Shown here: one piece after another, positions 36,120 through 44,263 of the stretch
How positions within the stretch are numbered: position 1 is the stretch's first letter
How the letters are laid out: each line of letters begins with the position of its first letter
Assembly: GCF_030816915.1 (NCBI RefSeq)
Contig: NZ_JAUSYN010000002.1
Coordinates: 4,415,501 to 4,479,500 of the forward strand
Source of the DNA: Streptomyces sp. B3I8
GTDB lineage: Bacteria; Actinomycetota; Actinomycetes; Streptomycetales; Streptomycetaceae
DNA length: 64,000 bases
Direction: 5' to 3'
Position numbers and translations under genes: made by a program
The notes under the pieces: model-generated
Told to the model about the DNA's origin: nothing
The model's input: the letters and a program-made list of their open reading frames with translations, nothing else
Databases searched by the model: none

Positions 36120-37769
36120 TCACGCCGGAGTGCGGCGCACCGCCCGCCCCGCCAGTACGTCCGTGCGCCGCCCGTCCTCGATCACGAAGCGCCCGTCGAT
36201 CAGCACGTGCGGGATCCCCGTCGGCAGCCGGCGCGGGTCCGCGAACGTGGCGCCGGGCGCGACCGTCGCCGGGTCGAAGAGCACCAGGTCGGCCCGGTAC
36301 CCCTCGCGCACAAGGCCACGGTCCGGCAGCCGCAGCCGGGCCGCCGCGCGCCCGGTGAGGTGGGCCACGCACTCCTCCAGGGACAGCACCCCCAACTCCC
36401 GGACGTAGCGGCCGAGATACTGGGGGAAGGTGCCGTACGCGCGCGGGTGCGGCTTGGTGCCCTGGAGGATGCCGTCCGAACCGCCGGTGTGCGCCGGGTG
36501 GCGCATGATCGTACGGACGTTCTCCTCGTTGCCCACATGCTGGAGGATCGTCGTGCCGAGCCTGTCCTCGGTCAGCAGCCGGCGCGCGGTCGTCCAGGGT
36601 GTCTCGCCGCGCGCCCGCGCGGCCTCCAGGACCGTGCGTCCGACGTACTCGGCGAGCTCGGGGTTGCTCACGCCGGAGATCTCGATGGTCTCCCACTCCA
36701 TCGGCACCCCGTGGCAGCCGTCGGAGCCGGTCACCTCCAGGTGGTGGCGGATCCGCTCGGCGGTGTCGTCGTCCGCGAGCCGCTTCAGCAGCGCCTCGGG
36801 GCCGCCCTCGCCCGCCCAACTGGGGAGCTGCGCGGCCAGGGTGGTGCAGCCGGGGGTGTACGGATAGGTGTCCAGGGTGATGTCGGCACCGTCGGCCAGC
36901 GCCTCGTCCAGCAGCGCGAGCAGTTCGGGCGCCCGGTCCCGGTTGACGCCGAAGTTCATGGTGGCGTGGGTGAGGTGCAGCGGACAGCCCGCCTCGCGGG
37001 TGAGCGCGACCATCTCCTCGTACGCCTGAAGCGCCCCCGCCCCGTAGGACCGGTGGTGCGGGCAGTAGTAGCCGCCGTACGACGCCACCACCCGGCACAG
37101 TTCGGCCAGTTCGGCGCCGTCGGCGTACATGCCGGGGGTGTAGGTGAGCCCGGAGGAGAGGCCGACGGCGCCCTGTTCCAGGCCCTCCGCGACCAGTCGC
37201 CGCATCCGGTCCAGCTCGGCGGGCGTGGCCGGGCGGTCCTCCCAGCCGACGGCGAGGGCACGCACCGTGCCCTGCGGGATCAGATACGCGGCGTTGACGG
37301 CGATGCCCCGGCCGTCGAAGCCGTGGTCGAGCCGGTCCAGGAACTCGCCGACCGAGCGCCAGGAGAAGTCGATGTCGTCGCCGTACCCGTTCCAGCCGGA
37401 GATGGCCCGGCGGACCTCGGCGAGCGTGCGGTCGTCGACCGGCGCGTACGACAGCCCGTCCTGCCCGATGACCTCGAGGGTCACGCCCTGCGCGGCCTTG
37501 GCGCCGTGGTCGGGGTCGCGCAGCAGGGCGAGGTCGCTGTGCGCGTGCATGTCGATGAAGCCGGGGGCCAGGACCAGCCCCTCGGCGTCCAACTCCCGCC
37601 GGGCGCGCGGGCGCTGGCAGCCGGCCGCCCACGCCTCCTTGACGATCGAGACGATCCTGCCGTCCTCGATCGCCACGTCGGCGCGGTAGGACGGCGCACC
37701 GCTGCCGTCCACGACCTCCGCGTCGCGCAGGACGAGGTCGGCCCGGTCGGTGAGGTCGACGGGATCCAT
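36120..37769 (-). CDS. Amidohydrolase, N-acyl-D-amino-acid deacylase family
   Basis: 549 residues from ATG 37769. Composite-domain metal hydrolase: an N-terminal beta-sandwich (L-V-L-R-D-A-E-V-V-D-G-S-G) precedes A-P-G-F-I-D-M-H-A-H-S-D-L with its H-x-H metal site. Q-D-G-L-S-Y-A-P, G-L-S-S-G-L-T-Y, H-H-R-S-Y-G and H-L-T-H-A follow. C-terminal signatures are G-S-D-G-I and A-D-L-V-L-F-D-P. Known members deacylate N-acyl-D-amino acids, and relatives act on N-acetylated aminosugar acids. It is 68 bp downstream of the PLP lyase gene on the same strand, so likely co-transcribed. In this cluster it would remove an acyl group before ammonia elimination. Confidence 0.88.
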   Translation of the reverse strand: MDPVDLTDRADLVLRDAEVVDGSGAPSYRADVAIEDGRIVSIVKEAWAAGCQRPRARRELDAEGLVLAPGFIDMHAHSDLALLRDPDHGAKAAQGVTLEVIGQDGLSYAPVDDRTLAEVRRAISGWNGYGDDIDFSWRSVGEFLDRLDHGFDGRGIAVNAAYLIPQGTVRALAVGWEDRPATPAELDRMRRLVAEGLEQGAVGLSSGLTYTPGMYADGAELAELCRVVASYGGYYCPHHRSYGAGALQAYEEMVALTREAGCPLHLTHATMNFGVNRDRAPELLALLDEALADGADITLDTYPYTPGCTTLAAQLPSWAGEGGPEALLKRLADDDTAERIRHHLEVTGSDGCHGVPMEWETIEISGVSNPELAEYVGRTVLEAARARGETPWTTARRLLTEDRLGTTILQHVGNEENVRTIMRHPAHTGGSDGILQGTKPHPRAYGTFPQYLGRYVRELGVLSLEECVAHLTGRAAARLRLPDRGLVREGYRADLVLFDPATVAPGATFADPRRLPTGIPHVLIDGRFVIEDGRRTDVLAGRAVRRTPA

Positions 37770-37837
37770 GGCGAGTACCGGCCTTCCTGATGCGTGGGAC
37801 GTGACTGCTCCCGGACTGCTCCCGGGAGAAGAGGTGC

Positions 37838-39175
37838 CTAGAAGAACGTGCGGACGTAGTCGGTGACCGTGCCGTCCGCCTCCACGAGGGGGATGAGCTG
37901 CCACTTGTCGAAGGACGTGCAGGGGTGGGAGAGGCCGACGCCGATCCAGTCGCCCACCTCCAGGTCCGTCCCGTCCGCCGTGCGCAGCCACATGTGCTGG
38001 TCGGAGAGCGCGGTCACGGTGACGCCGGTGGCCGGACGCTCGTCGCCGTCCCGTCGTACCACCTGCGCGAACGGCAGGTCCAGGTCGTAGGCGGCGTCGC
38101 GCTTGCCCGCGTTGGCGAACGCCTGCTCGGGGGAGGGGCGGGAGACGACCTGCGTCCACAGCCGGAACGCGGGCTCCAGACCGCCCTCCTCCGGGACGCG
38201 GTTGAAGGGGGTGACGTGGCGGTAGTGCCCGTCGTCGTGCGAGACGTAGGCGCCGGAGCGCAGCAGCTTCAGTGCGGGGAGCGAGAGCGCGGGCAGCTCG
38301 GCGAGGACGTCGGCGACCGCGTCGAACCAGGCGCTGCCGCCCGCGCTGACGACGATCTCCGTCAGGCCGGTGCCGGTGAACCGGCCCGCCGCGTCGAACT
38401 CGGCCGCCAGCGCGGTCAGCCGGCGCAGCCAGGCCCGTACGCGGTCGGGGTCGGCGTCCGGGACCTCACCCTCGTAGCCCGCCACGCCGGCCAGCCGCAG
38501 GGTGGTGGTGGCCGCGACGGCGTCGGCGACCGCCGCGCACTCCGCCTCCGTACGCGCCCCCGTGCGCGCCCCTTCTCCGGCACCGAGTTCGACGACGACG
38601 TCGAGCGGGCGGCCCCCCTCGGGCAGCGGGGAGAGCGCGGCGTCCATCAGCTCGACCCCGCGCACGGAGTCGACGTAGCAGAGGAACCGGAACTCCGGGT
38701 CGGCGGCGAGTTCCGCGGCGATCCAGCGCAGGGCCGCCGGGTCGACGATCTCGTTGGCCACGAAGATCCGCCCGATGCCGAACTCCCGTGCCACGCGCAC
38801 CTGGTGGGGCAGCGCGAGCGTGATGCCCCAGGCGCCTCGCTCGATCTGCCGGCGGAAGAGCTGCGGGGCCATGGAGGTCTTGCCGTGCGGGGCGAAGGCG
38901 AGGCCGTGCCGCTCGGCGTACCGCTCCATCAGCGCGAGGTTGTGCTCCAGGCGCTCGGCGGACAGGGCGAGGACGGGGGTGGTGAAGCCGTCGGTGAACA
39001 GATTGCGCCGCTCGGCCGCGAGCGCGCCGACGGTGAGGTGGGCGGCGTCCGGCGGGAGGCCCTTGAAACGGTGGCCGACGGGCTCGTCGGCGAGCCGGGC
39101 GACGGCGTCGTCCATCCCTTTGTCGAGGGCGGAACCGGGGGTGCCGGAGATGCCGGGGATGCGGTCGACGGCCAT
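37838..39175 (-). CDS. Fold-type-III PLP ammonia-lyase (D-serine deaminase-like)
   Basis: 445 residues from ATG 39175, preceded by AGGGAGG. An alanine-racemase-type barrel holds the PLP lysine in A-P-H-G-K-T-S-M. The C-terminal beta domain has the S-H-P-C-T-S-F-D-K-W motif with His/Cys zinc ligands typical of the eukaryotic-type D-serine dehydratase / D-threonine aldolase group. Known activities are ammonia elimination from D-serine, D-threo-hydroxyamino acids or 2-amino-2-deoxy sugar acids. The nearby KDG-type kinase and RidA favour a hydroxylated substrate such as D-glucosaminate, giving 2-keto-3-deoxygluconate. This assignment is inference; plain D-amino-acid deaminase is the main alternative. 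Confidence 0.85.
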   Translation of the reverse strand: MAVDRIPGISGTPGSALDKGMDDAVARLADEPVGHRFKGLPPDAAHLTVGALAAERRNLFTDGFTTPVLALSAERLEHNLALMERYAERHGLAFAPHGKTSMAPQLFRRQIERGAWGITLALPHQVRVAREFGIGRIFVANEIVDPAALRWIAAELAADPEFRFLCYVDSVRGVELMDAALSPLPEGGRPLDVVVELGAGEGARTGARTEAECAAVADAVAATTTLRLAGVAGYEGEVPDADPDRVRAWLRRLTALAAEFDAAGRFTGTGLTEIVVSAGGSAWFDAVADVLAELPALSLPALKLLRSGAYVSHDDGHYRHVTPFNRVPEEGGLEPAFRLWTQVVSRPSPEQAFANAGKRDAAYDLDLPFAQVVRRDGDERPATGVTVTALSDQHMWLRTADGTDLEVGDWIGVGLSHPCTSFDKWQLIPLVEADGTVTDYVRTFF

Positions 39176-39195
39176 GCAGCCTCCCTGATCAGGTG

Positions 39196-39214
39196 CGTTG
39201 CATTCTCTGCAACG
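39196..39214. promoter_or_regulatory. Candidate IclR operator (19-bp palindrome)
   Basis: CGTTGCA (39196-39202), TTCTC, TGCAACG (39208-39214): perfect 7-bp arms. It lies 21 bp upstream of the PLP lyase start and close to a divergent promoter. The cluster's own IclR-family regulator is the obvious candidate ligand. Confidence 0.6.
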
Positions 39215-39218
39215 TCCA

Positions 39219-39248
39219 TTGCGTATGTCGCTCACTGCTGTCTAACAT
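39219..39248 (+). promoter_or_regulatory. Candidate promoter of the kinase-iclR-ridA operon
   Basis: TTGCGT (39219-39224), an 18-bp spacer and TAACAT (39243-39248), the most AT-rich stretch of the region, pointing toward the kinase gene about 155 bp downstream and directly next to the palindrome. Confidence 0.45.
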
Positions 39249-39403
39249 CTCGGCCGACGCGGGTCAACGGCAGCGACCGTGCCCCACGGCAGTCCCCGCG
39301 GCACCCGCAGATCCACCAGCACCGGCATCGCCGGCAGCGCCGGCGGACCCGGCAGCACCCACCGCCCCAGCACGCCCCCGACGAGCGAGGAGTACCCACC
39401 GCC

Positions 39404-40537
39404 GTGACCGCCACCGGCCCGCACAGCGCACCGCCCGCCGTCGACGTCGTCGCGCTGGGGGAGTCCATGGTGACCTTCCTGCCCACGCGGCCGGGACGGC
39501 TCGCCGACGTGCCGGCGTTCGAGCGCGGGATCGGCGGCGCCGAGTCCAACGTGGCGTGCGCGCTGGCCGCCGCCGGGCACACCGTGCGCTGGGTGAGCAG
39601 GGTCGGCGCGGACGGCTTCGGCGACCACCTCCTGGAGGCGATCGGCGGGTACGGGGTCGACGTGAGCGCGGTGCGCCGGGACCCGGCACGCCCGACGGGC
39701 ATCTACTTCCGCACCGCCGGGGACCGCTCCGGCGACACCCACGAGGTGGCCTACTACCGGGCCGGCTCGGCGGCCTCCGCGATGTCCGCGGCCACCCTGG
39801 ACCTGGACGCCGTACAGGACTGCCGCGTCCTGCACCTCTCCGGGATCACGCCCGCGCTCTCCGCCGACTGCCTGGAGCTGGTGCGGGAACTGACGGCCCG
39901 CCGGCCCGGCCGCCCGCTCGTCTCCTTCGACGTCAACCACCGCCCGGAGCTGTGGGCCGACGCCGACGGCCCCCGGGCGCTCCTCGAACTGGCGCGCGGG
40001 GCCGACCTCGTCTTCGTCGGCGACGACGAGGCGCGGGCCGCGTGGGGGCTGGACGGCGCCGGGGCGATCCGCGAGGCGCTGCCGGAACCGGAGACCGTCG
40101 TCGTCAAGCGGGGCGCGGACGGGGCGACGGCGTACGGCAGGGACGGCTCCGAGGTCTCCGTCGGCGCCCCGGTCGTGGACGTCGTCGCGCACGTCGGCGC
40201 CGGTGACGCCTTCGCCGCCGGGTTCCTCTCCGCCACCCTGCGCGAACTGCCCGTCCGCGACCGGCTCCGCCACGGCCACCTCACGGCCGCCGCCGCCCTC
40301 ACCGTCCACGGCGACCTCGCCGCGCCCCCGGCCCGCGACCACGCCGACCGGCTGGCCGCCCTGGACGACACGGTGTGGGGGAGACTGCGACTCGGCCCCG
40401 GCTGGACACAGCGGACCGACGGGACGCGGGACGACGACGCCGACGACCGGACCGAGGGGACGCGCGACGACGCCGACCGGACCGACGGGACGCGCGACGA
40501 CGCCGGCCGGGCCGAGGAGGAGGTACGCAGACCATGA
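39404..40537 (+). CDS. PfkB-family sugar kinase (2-keto-3-deoxygluconate kinase-like)
   Basis: 377 residues from GTG 39404. PfkB features: V-V-A-L-G-E-S-M-V-T-F at the N-terminus, G-G-A-E-S-N-V-A-C-A-L-A, the Y-Y-R-A-G-S-A-A-S segment, the F-D-V-N-H-R-P-E-L-W motif of KDG kinases, and the catalytic H-V-G-A-G-D-A-F-A-A-G-F near the end. It would phosphorylate KDG to KDPG. After the catalytic domain a C-terminal extension of about 50 residues contains a repeated D-R-T-D-G-T-R-D-D-A decapeptide encoded by 30-bp tandem repeats. The stop overlaps the iclR start (ATGA). GAGGAG lies 12 bp before the GTG. Confidence 0.87.
   Translation: MTATGPHSAPPAVDVVALGESMVTFLPTRPGRLADVPAFERGIGGAESNVACALAAAGHTVRWVSRVGADGFGDHLLEAIGGYGVDVSAVRRDPARPTGIYFRTAGDRSGDTHEVAYYRAGSAASAMSAATLDLDAVQDCRVLHLSGITPALSADCLELVRELTARRPGRPLVSFDVNHRPELWADADGPRALLELARGADLVFVGDDEARAAWGLDGAGAIREALPEPETVVVKRGADGATAYGRDGSEVSVGAPVVDVVAHVGAGDAFAAGFLSATLRELPVRDRLRHGHLTAAAALTVHGDLAAPPARDHADRLAALDDTVWGRLRLGPGWTQRTDGTRDDDADDRTEGTRDDADRTDGTRDDAGRAEEEVRRP
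40409..40504 (+). repeat. 30-bp tandem repeat in the 3' end of the kinase gene
   Basis: Units at 40445-40474 and 40475-40504 differ at one base. A third, with a 6-base insertion, precedes them (40409-40444). They encode the decapeptide D-R-T-D/E-G-T-R-D-D-A. Confidence 0.85.
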
Positions 40538-41385
40538 GCCAGACCGTCGACCGGGCGCTGTCCATCCTGCCGCTGCTCGCCGAGGGCCCCGCCGACCTCG
40601 CGGGCGTCGCCGAGCGGCTCGGCGTGCACAAGTCCACCGCGCTGCGGCTGCTGCGCACCCTGCACGAACACGGCCTGGTCTACCGCCAGTCCGACCAGCG
40701 CTACCGCCTCGGCGCCCGGCTGTTCGCGCTCGCCCAGGAGGCGATGGAGAACCTCGACATACGCGAGATCGCGCACCCGCACCTCGTCGCCCTCAACGAG
40801 GAGTGCGGGCACACCGTGCACCTCGCGGTGCACGAGGAGAACGAGGTCCTCTACATCGACAAGGTCGACAGCCGCTACCCGGTGCGCATGTACTCGCGGA
40901 TCGGCAAGCCGGTCGCCATCACCGTCGCGGCGGTGGCCAAGCTGCTTCTCGCCGACCTGCCCGAGGCCGAGCGGCGTGCCGTCGCCGAACAGCTCGAGTA
41001 CCCGCCGTACACCGCGCGTTCGACCCCGCACGCGGCCGCGTTCCTGCGCGAGCTGGAGAAGGTGCGCGAGCAGGGCTGGGCCACCGACCTCGGCGGCCAC
41101 GAGGAGTCCATCAACTGCATCGCCGCCCCGGTGCGCGGCGCCGACGGCCGGGTCGTCGCCGCGATGTCGGTCTCGGCGCCCAACGTCGTCGTCACCGCCG
41201 AGGAACTCCTCGCACTCCTCCCGCGGGTGCGCCGCACGGCGGACGCGATCAGCGGCGAGTACTCCGGCCGTACGCCGGGGAGCGGCGAGTACGCGGGCCG
41301 TACGCCGGGCGCCGGCGAGCACTCGGGCCGAACCCCAGGAACCGCGGCGGCCGCCGGTCCGCCAGGAAAGGAAAAGAACCCATGA
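40534..41385 (+). CDS. IclR-family transcriptional regulator
   Basis: 283 residues from ATG 40534, overlapping the kinase stop. N-terminal winged HTH (about 1-65): L-A-G-V-A-E-R-L-G-V-H-K-S-T-A-L-R-L-L-R-T-L. C-terminal IclR effector domain (about 75-245): H-T-V-H-L-A-V-H-E-E-N-E-V-L-Y-I-D-K-V, R-I-G-K-P-V-A-I-T-V-A-A-V-A-K-L, and S-I-N-C-I-A-A-P-V-R. A C-terminal tail repeats E-Y-S-G-R-T-P-G-S-G three times. It probably senses the pathway substrate or a keto-deoxy acid and controls both divergent transcripts through the palindrome at 39196. The stop overlaps the ridA start. Confidence 0.92.
   Translation: MSQTVDRALSILPLLAEGPADLAGVAERLGVHKSTALRLLRTLHEHGLVYRQSDQRYRLGARLFALAQEAMENLDIREIAHPHLVALNEECGHTVHLAVHEENEVLYIDKVDSRYPVRMYSRIGKPVAITVAAVAKLLLADLPEAERRAVAEQLEYPPYTARSTPHAAAFLRELEKVREQGWATDLGGHEESINCIAAPVRGADGRVVAAMSVSAPNVVVTAEELLALLPRVRRTADAISGEYSGRTPGSGEYAGRTPGAGEHSGRTPGTAAAAGPPGKEKNP
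41254..41343 (+). repeat. 30-bp tandem repeat in the 3' end of the iclR gene
   Basis: Three consecutive 30-bp units (41254-41283, 41284-41313, 41314-41343) encode G-E-Y/H-x-G-R-T-P-G-x. The third unit is the most diverged. Confidence 0.85.
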
Positions 41386-41792
41386 CCGACAAGATCGCGC
41401 TCACCCCGAAGACGCACACCACCCCGCCCGCGAAGTTCTCGCACGGCGTGCGCAAGGGGAACATCCTCCAGGTCGCCGGCCAGGTCGGCTTCCTGCCCGC
41501 CGAGGAGGGCAAGGCGCCCACCCCCGCCGGGCCGACCCTGCGCGAGCAGACCCTCCAGACCCTTGCCAACGTCAAGGCGATCCTGGAGGAGGGCGGCGCG
41601 GGCTGGGACGACGTGATGATGCTCCGCGTCTACCTCACGGACGTGGACCACTTCGCCGAGATGAACGACCTGTACAACACCTACTTCGAGGAGCAGGGGC
41701 TCACCGCGCCCCCGGCCGCCCGCACCACGGTGTACGTCGGTCTGCCCCCGGGCCTGCTCATCGAGATCGACGCGCTCGCCGTACTGGGCTGA
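41382..41792 (+). CDS. ridA: RidA-family enamine/imine deaminase
   Basis: 136 residues from ATG 41382, overlapping the regulator's stop. YjgF/YER057c/UK114 fold with G-N-I-L-Q-V-A-G-Q-V-G, Q-T-L-Q-T-L-A-N-V-K-A-I-L-E, and the active-site arginine in P-A-A-R-T-T-V-Y-V-G-L-P. RidA hydrolyses reactive 2-aminoacrylate-type intermediates released by PLP ammonia-lyases, giving the keto acid and ammonia. Its place in the operon supports an enamine-producing lyase (the 37838-39175 product) as pathway partner. Cytosolic trimer by family. Confidence 0.93.
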   Translation: MTDKIALTPKTHTTPPAKFSHGVRKGNILQVAGQVGFLPAEEGKAPTPAGPTLREQTLQTLANVKAILEEGGAGWDDVMMLRVYLTDVDHFAEMNDLYNTYFEEQGLTAPPAARTTVYVGLPPGLLIEIDALAVLG

Positions 41793-41836
41793 CCGGCGCG
41801 ACCCGCCGGAATCCGTCCCGTACACGCGCACGCGTG

Positions 41837-41868
41837 ACGCGGTGCCCCGCCCCGCCGGGGCACCGCGT
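41837..41868 (+). terminator. Terminator between ridA and gntP
   Basis: A perfect 13-bp stem, 41837-41849 paired with 41856-41868, and a 6-nt loop. It separates the permease from the upstream operon, so gntP is expressed by read-through or its own promoter. Confidence 0.8.
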
Positions 41869-41938
41869 GGACCCCCCACTCCCTGCCCGAAAGCCTCATG
41901 GCACCCCCCGTCACACGAGAAGCACGAGGACCACCCCA

Positions 41939-43450
41939 ATGCTCAATGTCATGCCCATGATCATATCCAGAGAGGCGGTCGCCCTCGCGGCGGCCCCCGC
42001 ACCCGCGGCCCCACCCCACACCGGTGGTCTGATCGCCCTGATCCACGGCACCGCCGGCCTGCTCACGGTCGCAGCCCTCGGCATCGCGCTGCTGCTCTTC
42101 CTGATCATCAAGATCCGGCTGCAGCCGTTCCTCGCCCTGCTCACGGTCTCCATCGCCGTCGGCCTGGCCGCCGGACTGTCGGTCACCGAACTCTTCGGCA
42201 CGGTCCAGCGCTCCGACGCCGTCTCGCTCATCGAGTCCGGCATGGGCGGCACGCTCGGCCACATCGCGATCATCATCGGCCTGGGCACCATGCTCGGCGC
42301 GATCCTGGAGGTCTCCGGCGGTGCGGAGGTGCTGGCCTCCCGGCTGCTGCGGCTGTTCGGCGAGAAGCGCGCCCCGCTCGCGATGGGTCTGACCGGCCTC
42401 ATCTTCGGCATCCCGGTCTTCTTCGACGTCGGCATCTTCGTCCTCGCGCCGATCGTCTACGCGGCCACCAAGCGCGGCGGCAAGTCCATCGTCCTGTACG
42501 CCATGCCGCTGCTGGCCGGCCTGTCGATGACCCACGCCTTCCTGCCGCCGCACCCCGGCCCGGTGGCCGCGGCCGGACTGCTCAAGGTCGACCTCGGCTG
42601 GGTCATCATGATGGGCGTCATCTGCGGCATCCCGGCCGTGCTCGCCGCGTGGGCGTGGGCGGCCTGGATCGGCCGGCGCATCTTCGTCCCCGTGCCGCAG
42701 GACATGGTCGAGGCGGCGGACGAGTCCAAGGCGGCCCTCGCGGCCGAGCAGCGGGCGGCGGGCGTGACGCCGTCGGAGAAGCCGGTGGCGCTCTCCGTCG
42801 TGTTCACGATCATCGGCACGCCGCTGGTCCTCATCCTGCTCTCCACCTTCTCCTCGATCGCCTTCGACCCCTCCACGGGCCGCTCGGTGGTGGAGTTCTT
42901 CGGCCACCCCTTCGTCGCCCTGACGATCGCGCTGCTGCTGGCGTACTACCTGCTCGGCATCCGGCGCGGCTGGTCCCGCAAGTCCCTGGAGACGGTGTCC
43001 ACGGCCTCCCTGAAGCCGATCGGCAACATCCTGCTGGTGGTCGGCGCGGGCGGCATCTTCGGCGCGGTCCTCAAGGGCAGCGGCGTGGCCCAGGCCCTCT
43101 CCGACACCTTCCACGACGTCGGCCTGCCGGTGATCGTGCTGGCGTACCTGATCTCGCTGGTGCTGCGGGTGGCGCAGGGTTCGGCGACGGTCGCGATCGT
43201 CACCACGGCGGGCATCGTGGCGCCGCTGCTGTCCGAGGGCGACCACTCGCAGGCGTTCGTCGCGCTGGTCATCATGGCCATCTCGGCAGGTTCGATCTTC
43301 GCCTCGCACGTCAACGACGGCGGATTCTGGATGGTCGCGAAGTACTTCGGCATCAGCGAGCGCGACACGCTGAAGACGTGGACGGTCCTGGAATCGGTGC
43401 TGTCCGTGGCCGGGTTCGCGATGGCGGCGGTGGTGAGCCTCTTCGTCTGA
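41939..43450 (+). CDS. GntP-family gluconate/sugar-acid permease
   Basis: 503 residues from ATG 41939; ATG 41951 or 41957 are alternatives. About 12-14 transmembrane helices. Family motifs: G-L-G-T-M-L-G-A-I-L-E-V-S-G-G-A-E, G-I-P-V-F-F-D-V-G-I-F-V-L, H-A-F-L-P-P-H-P-G-P-V-A-A, A-Q-G-S-A-T-V-A-I, and S-H-V-N-D-G-G-F-W near the C-terminus. GntP proteins co-transport protons with gluconate and related sugar acids; DsdX relatives carry D-serine. Both substrates fit the neighbouring enzymes. It sits at the end of the cluster after a terminator. Confidence 0.92.
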   Translation: MLNVMPMIISREAVALAAAPAPAAPPHTGGLIALIHGTAGLLTVAALGIALLLFLIIKIRLQPFLALLTVSIAVGLAAGLSVTELFGTVQRSDAVSLIESGMGGTLGHIAIIIGLGTMLGAILEVSGGAEVLASRLLRLFGEKRAPLAMGLTGLIFGIPVFFDVGIFVLAPIVYAATKRGGKSIVLYAMPLLAGLSMTHAFLPPHPGPVAAAGLLKVDLGWVIMMGVICGIPAVLAAWAWAAWIGRRIFVPVPQDMVEAADESKAALAAEQRAAGVTPSEKPVALSVVFTIIGTPLVLILLSTFSSIAFDPSTGRSVVEFFGHPFVALTIALLLAYYLLGIRRGWSRKSLETVSTASLKPIGNILLVVGAGGIFGAVLKGSGVAQALSDTFHDVGLPVIVLAYLISLVLRVAQGSATVAIVTTAGIVAPLLSEGDHSQAFVALVIMAISAGSIFASHVNDGGFWMVAKYFGISERDTLKTWTVLESVLSVAGFAMAAVVSLFV

Positions 43451-43500
43451 CCGGGCGCCGGCGGGCGGCGGCCGGATTCGTATAACGATGCGGAGGCGGC

Positions 43501-43531
43501 TTGCACCGGACACAGGATGGTGCACCATACT
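43501..43531 (+). promoter_or_regulatory. Possible leaderless promoter
   Basis: TTGCAC (43501-43506) and CATACT (43526-43531) with a 19-bp spacer, 7 bp before GTG 43539. No ribosome site. Confidence 0.4.
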
Positions 43532-43538
43532 GCCCGCT

Positions 43539-44240
43539 GTGGAGCAGCGCATAGGTTCGAGCAAGCAGCCCCTGGAGGGCGCCGGGTTGGACCCGGCGTA
43601 CGTCCCCGGCCTGACGGTGCCCGGGTCCCGCGAGCCGGAGAACACGACGGACGCGGACGAGCCGACGGCACCGGCGAAGCCGGCCGGGGCCGCGCGGGAA
43701 GCGGATGCCGACGCGGAGGCGGAGACGGCGGGTGAGACGGAGGCCGAGGCGGACGTGAAGACCGCCGAGGCCGCCGAGGACACCGCCGTCGACGCCGAGG
43801 CCGAAGCCGAGGACACCGCCGTCGAAGCCGAAGTGGCCGCCGACGGCCCGGTGTTCGAGGCCTCCGACCGCCGGGCCTCGATCCTGGCGAACGCCGCGGG
43901 CGTCCGGCTCCACCTCGACGACCAGGAGTGCGAGTTCCGCTGGGACGAGATCGCCGCGGTGGAGACGGCGTCCCCGCGCTTCGGCAGGCGGTTCACGGTC
44001 ACCGTGCACACGCCGCAGTCGCGCTGGTACTTCATCGAGATCGAGGCGTCCTCCCGCTCCCGCTTCGCGGAGTGGGAGAAGCAGTTGGACGACGTCCTGG
44101 ACGCGTACTTCGAGGAGGACGCCGGGGAGCCGGCGTCCTCGGAGAAGGCCGAGTCCACCGAGTCCACCGAGTCCACCGAGCCGGCCGAGTCCCCGGAGGA
44201 CGCGGTGCCGAAGGGCGGGGCGAAGGACGAGGACGCGTAA
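43539..44240 (+). CDS. Acidic hypothetical protein
   Basis: 233 residues from GTG 43539. The N-terminal half (about 30-105) is an Ala/Glu/Asp/Thr-rich, disordered segment with repeats such as A-E-D-T-A-V-x-A-E. The middle (about 108-195) looks folded: R-R-A-S-I-L-A-N-A-A-G-V-R-L-H-L-D-D-Q-E-C-E-F-R-W-D-E-I-A and F-T-V-T-V-H-T-P-Q-S-R-W-Y-F-I-E-I-E-A, reminiscent of small beta domains, not a family I can name. The tail repeats S-T-E. Followed by a strong terminator. Confidence 0.65.
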   Translation: MEQRIGSSKQPLEGAGLDPAYVPGLTVPGSREPENTTDADEPTAPAKPAGAAREADADAEAETAGETEAEADVKTAEAAEDTAVDAEAEAEDTAVEAEVAADGPVFEASDRRASILANAAGVRLHLDDQECEFRWDEIAAVETASPRFGRRFTVTVHTPQSRWYFIEIEASSRSRFAEWEKQLDDVLDAYFEEDAGEPASSEKAESTESTESTEPAESPEDAVPKGGAKDEDA

Positions 44241-44263
44241 CCGCGTCGCGGCACGCACACCGG

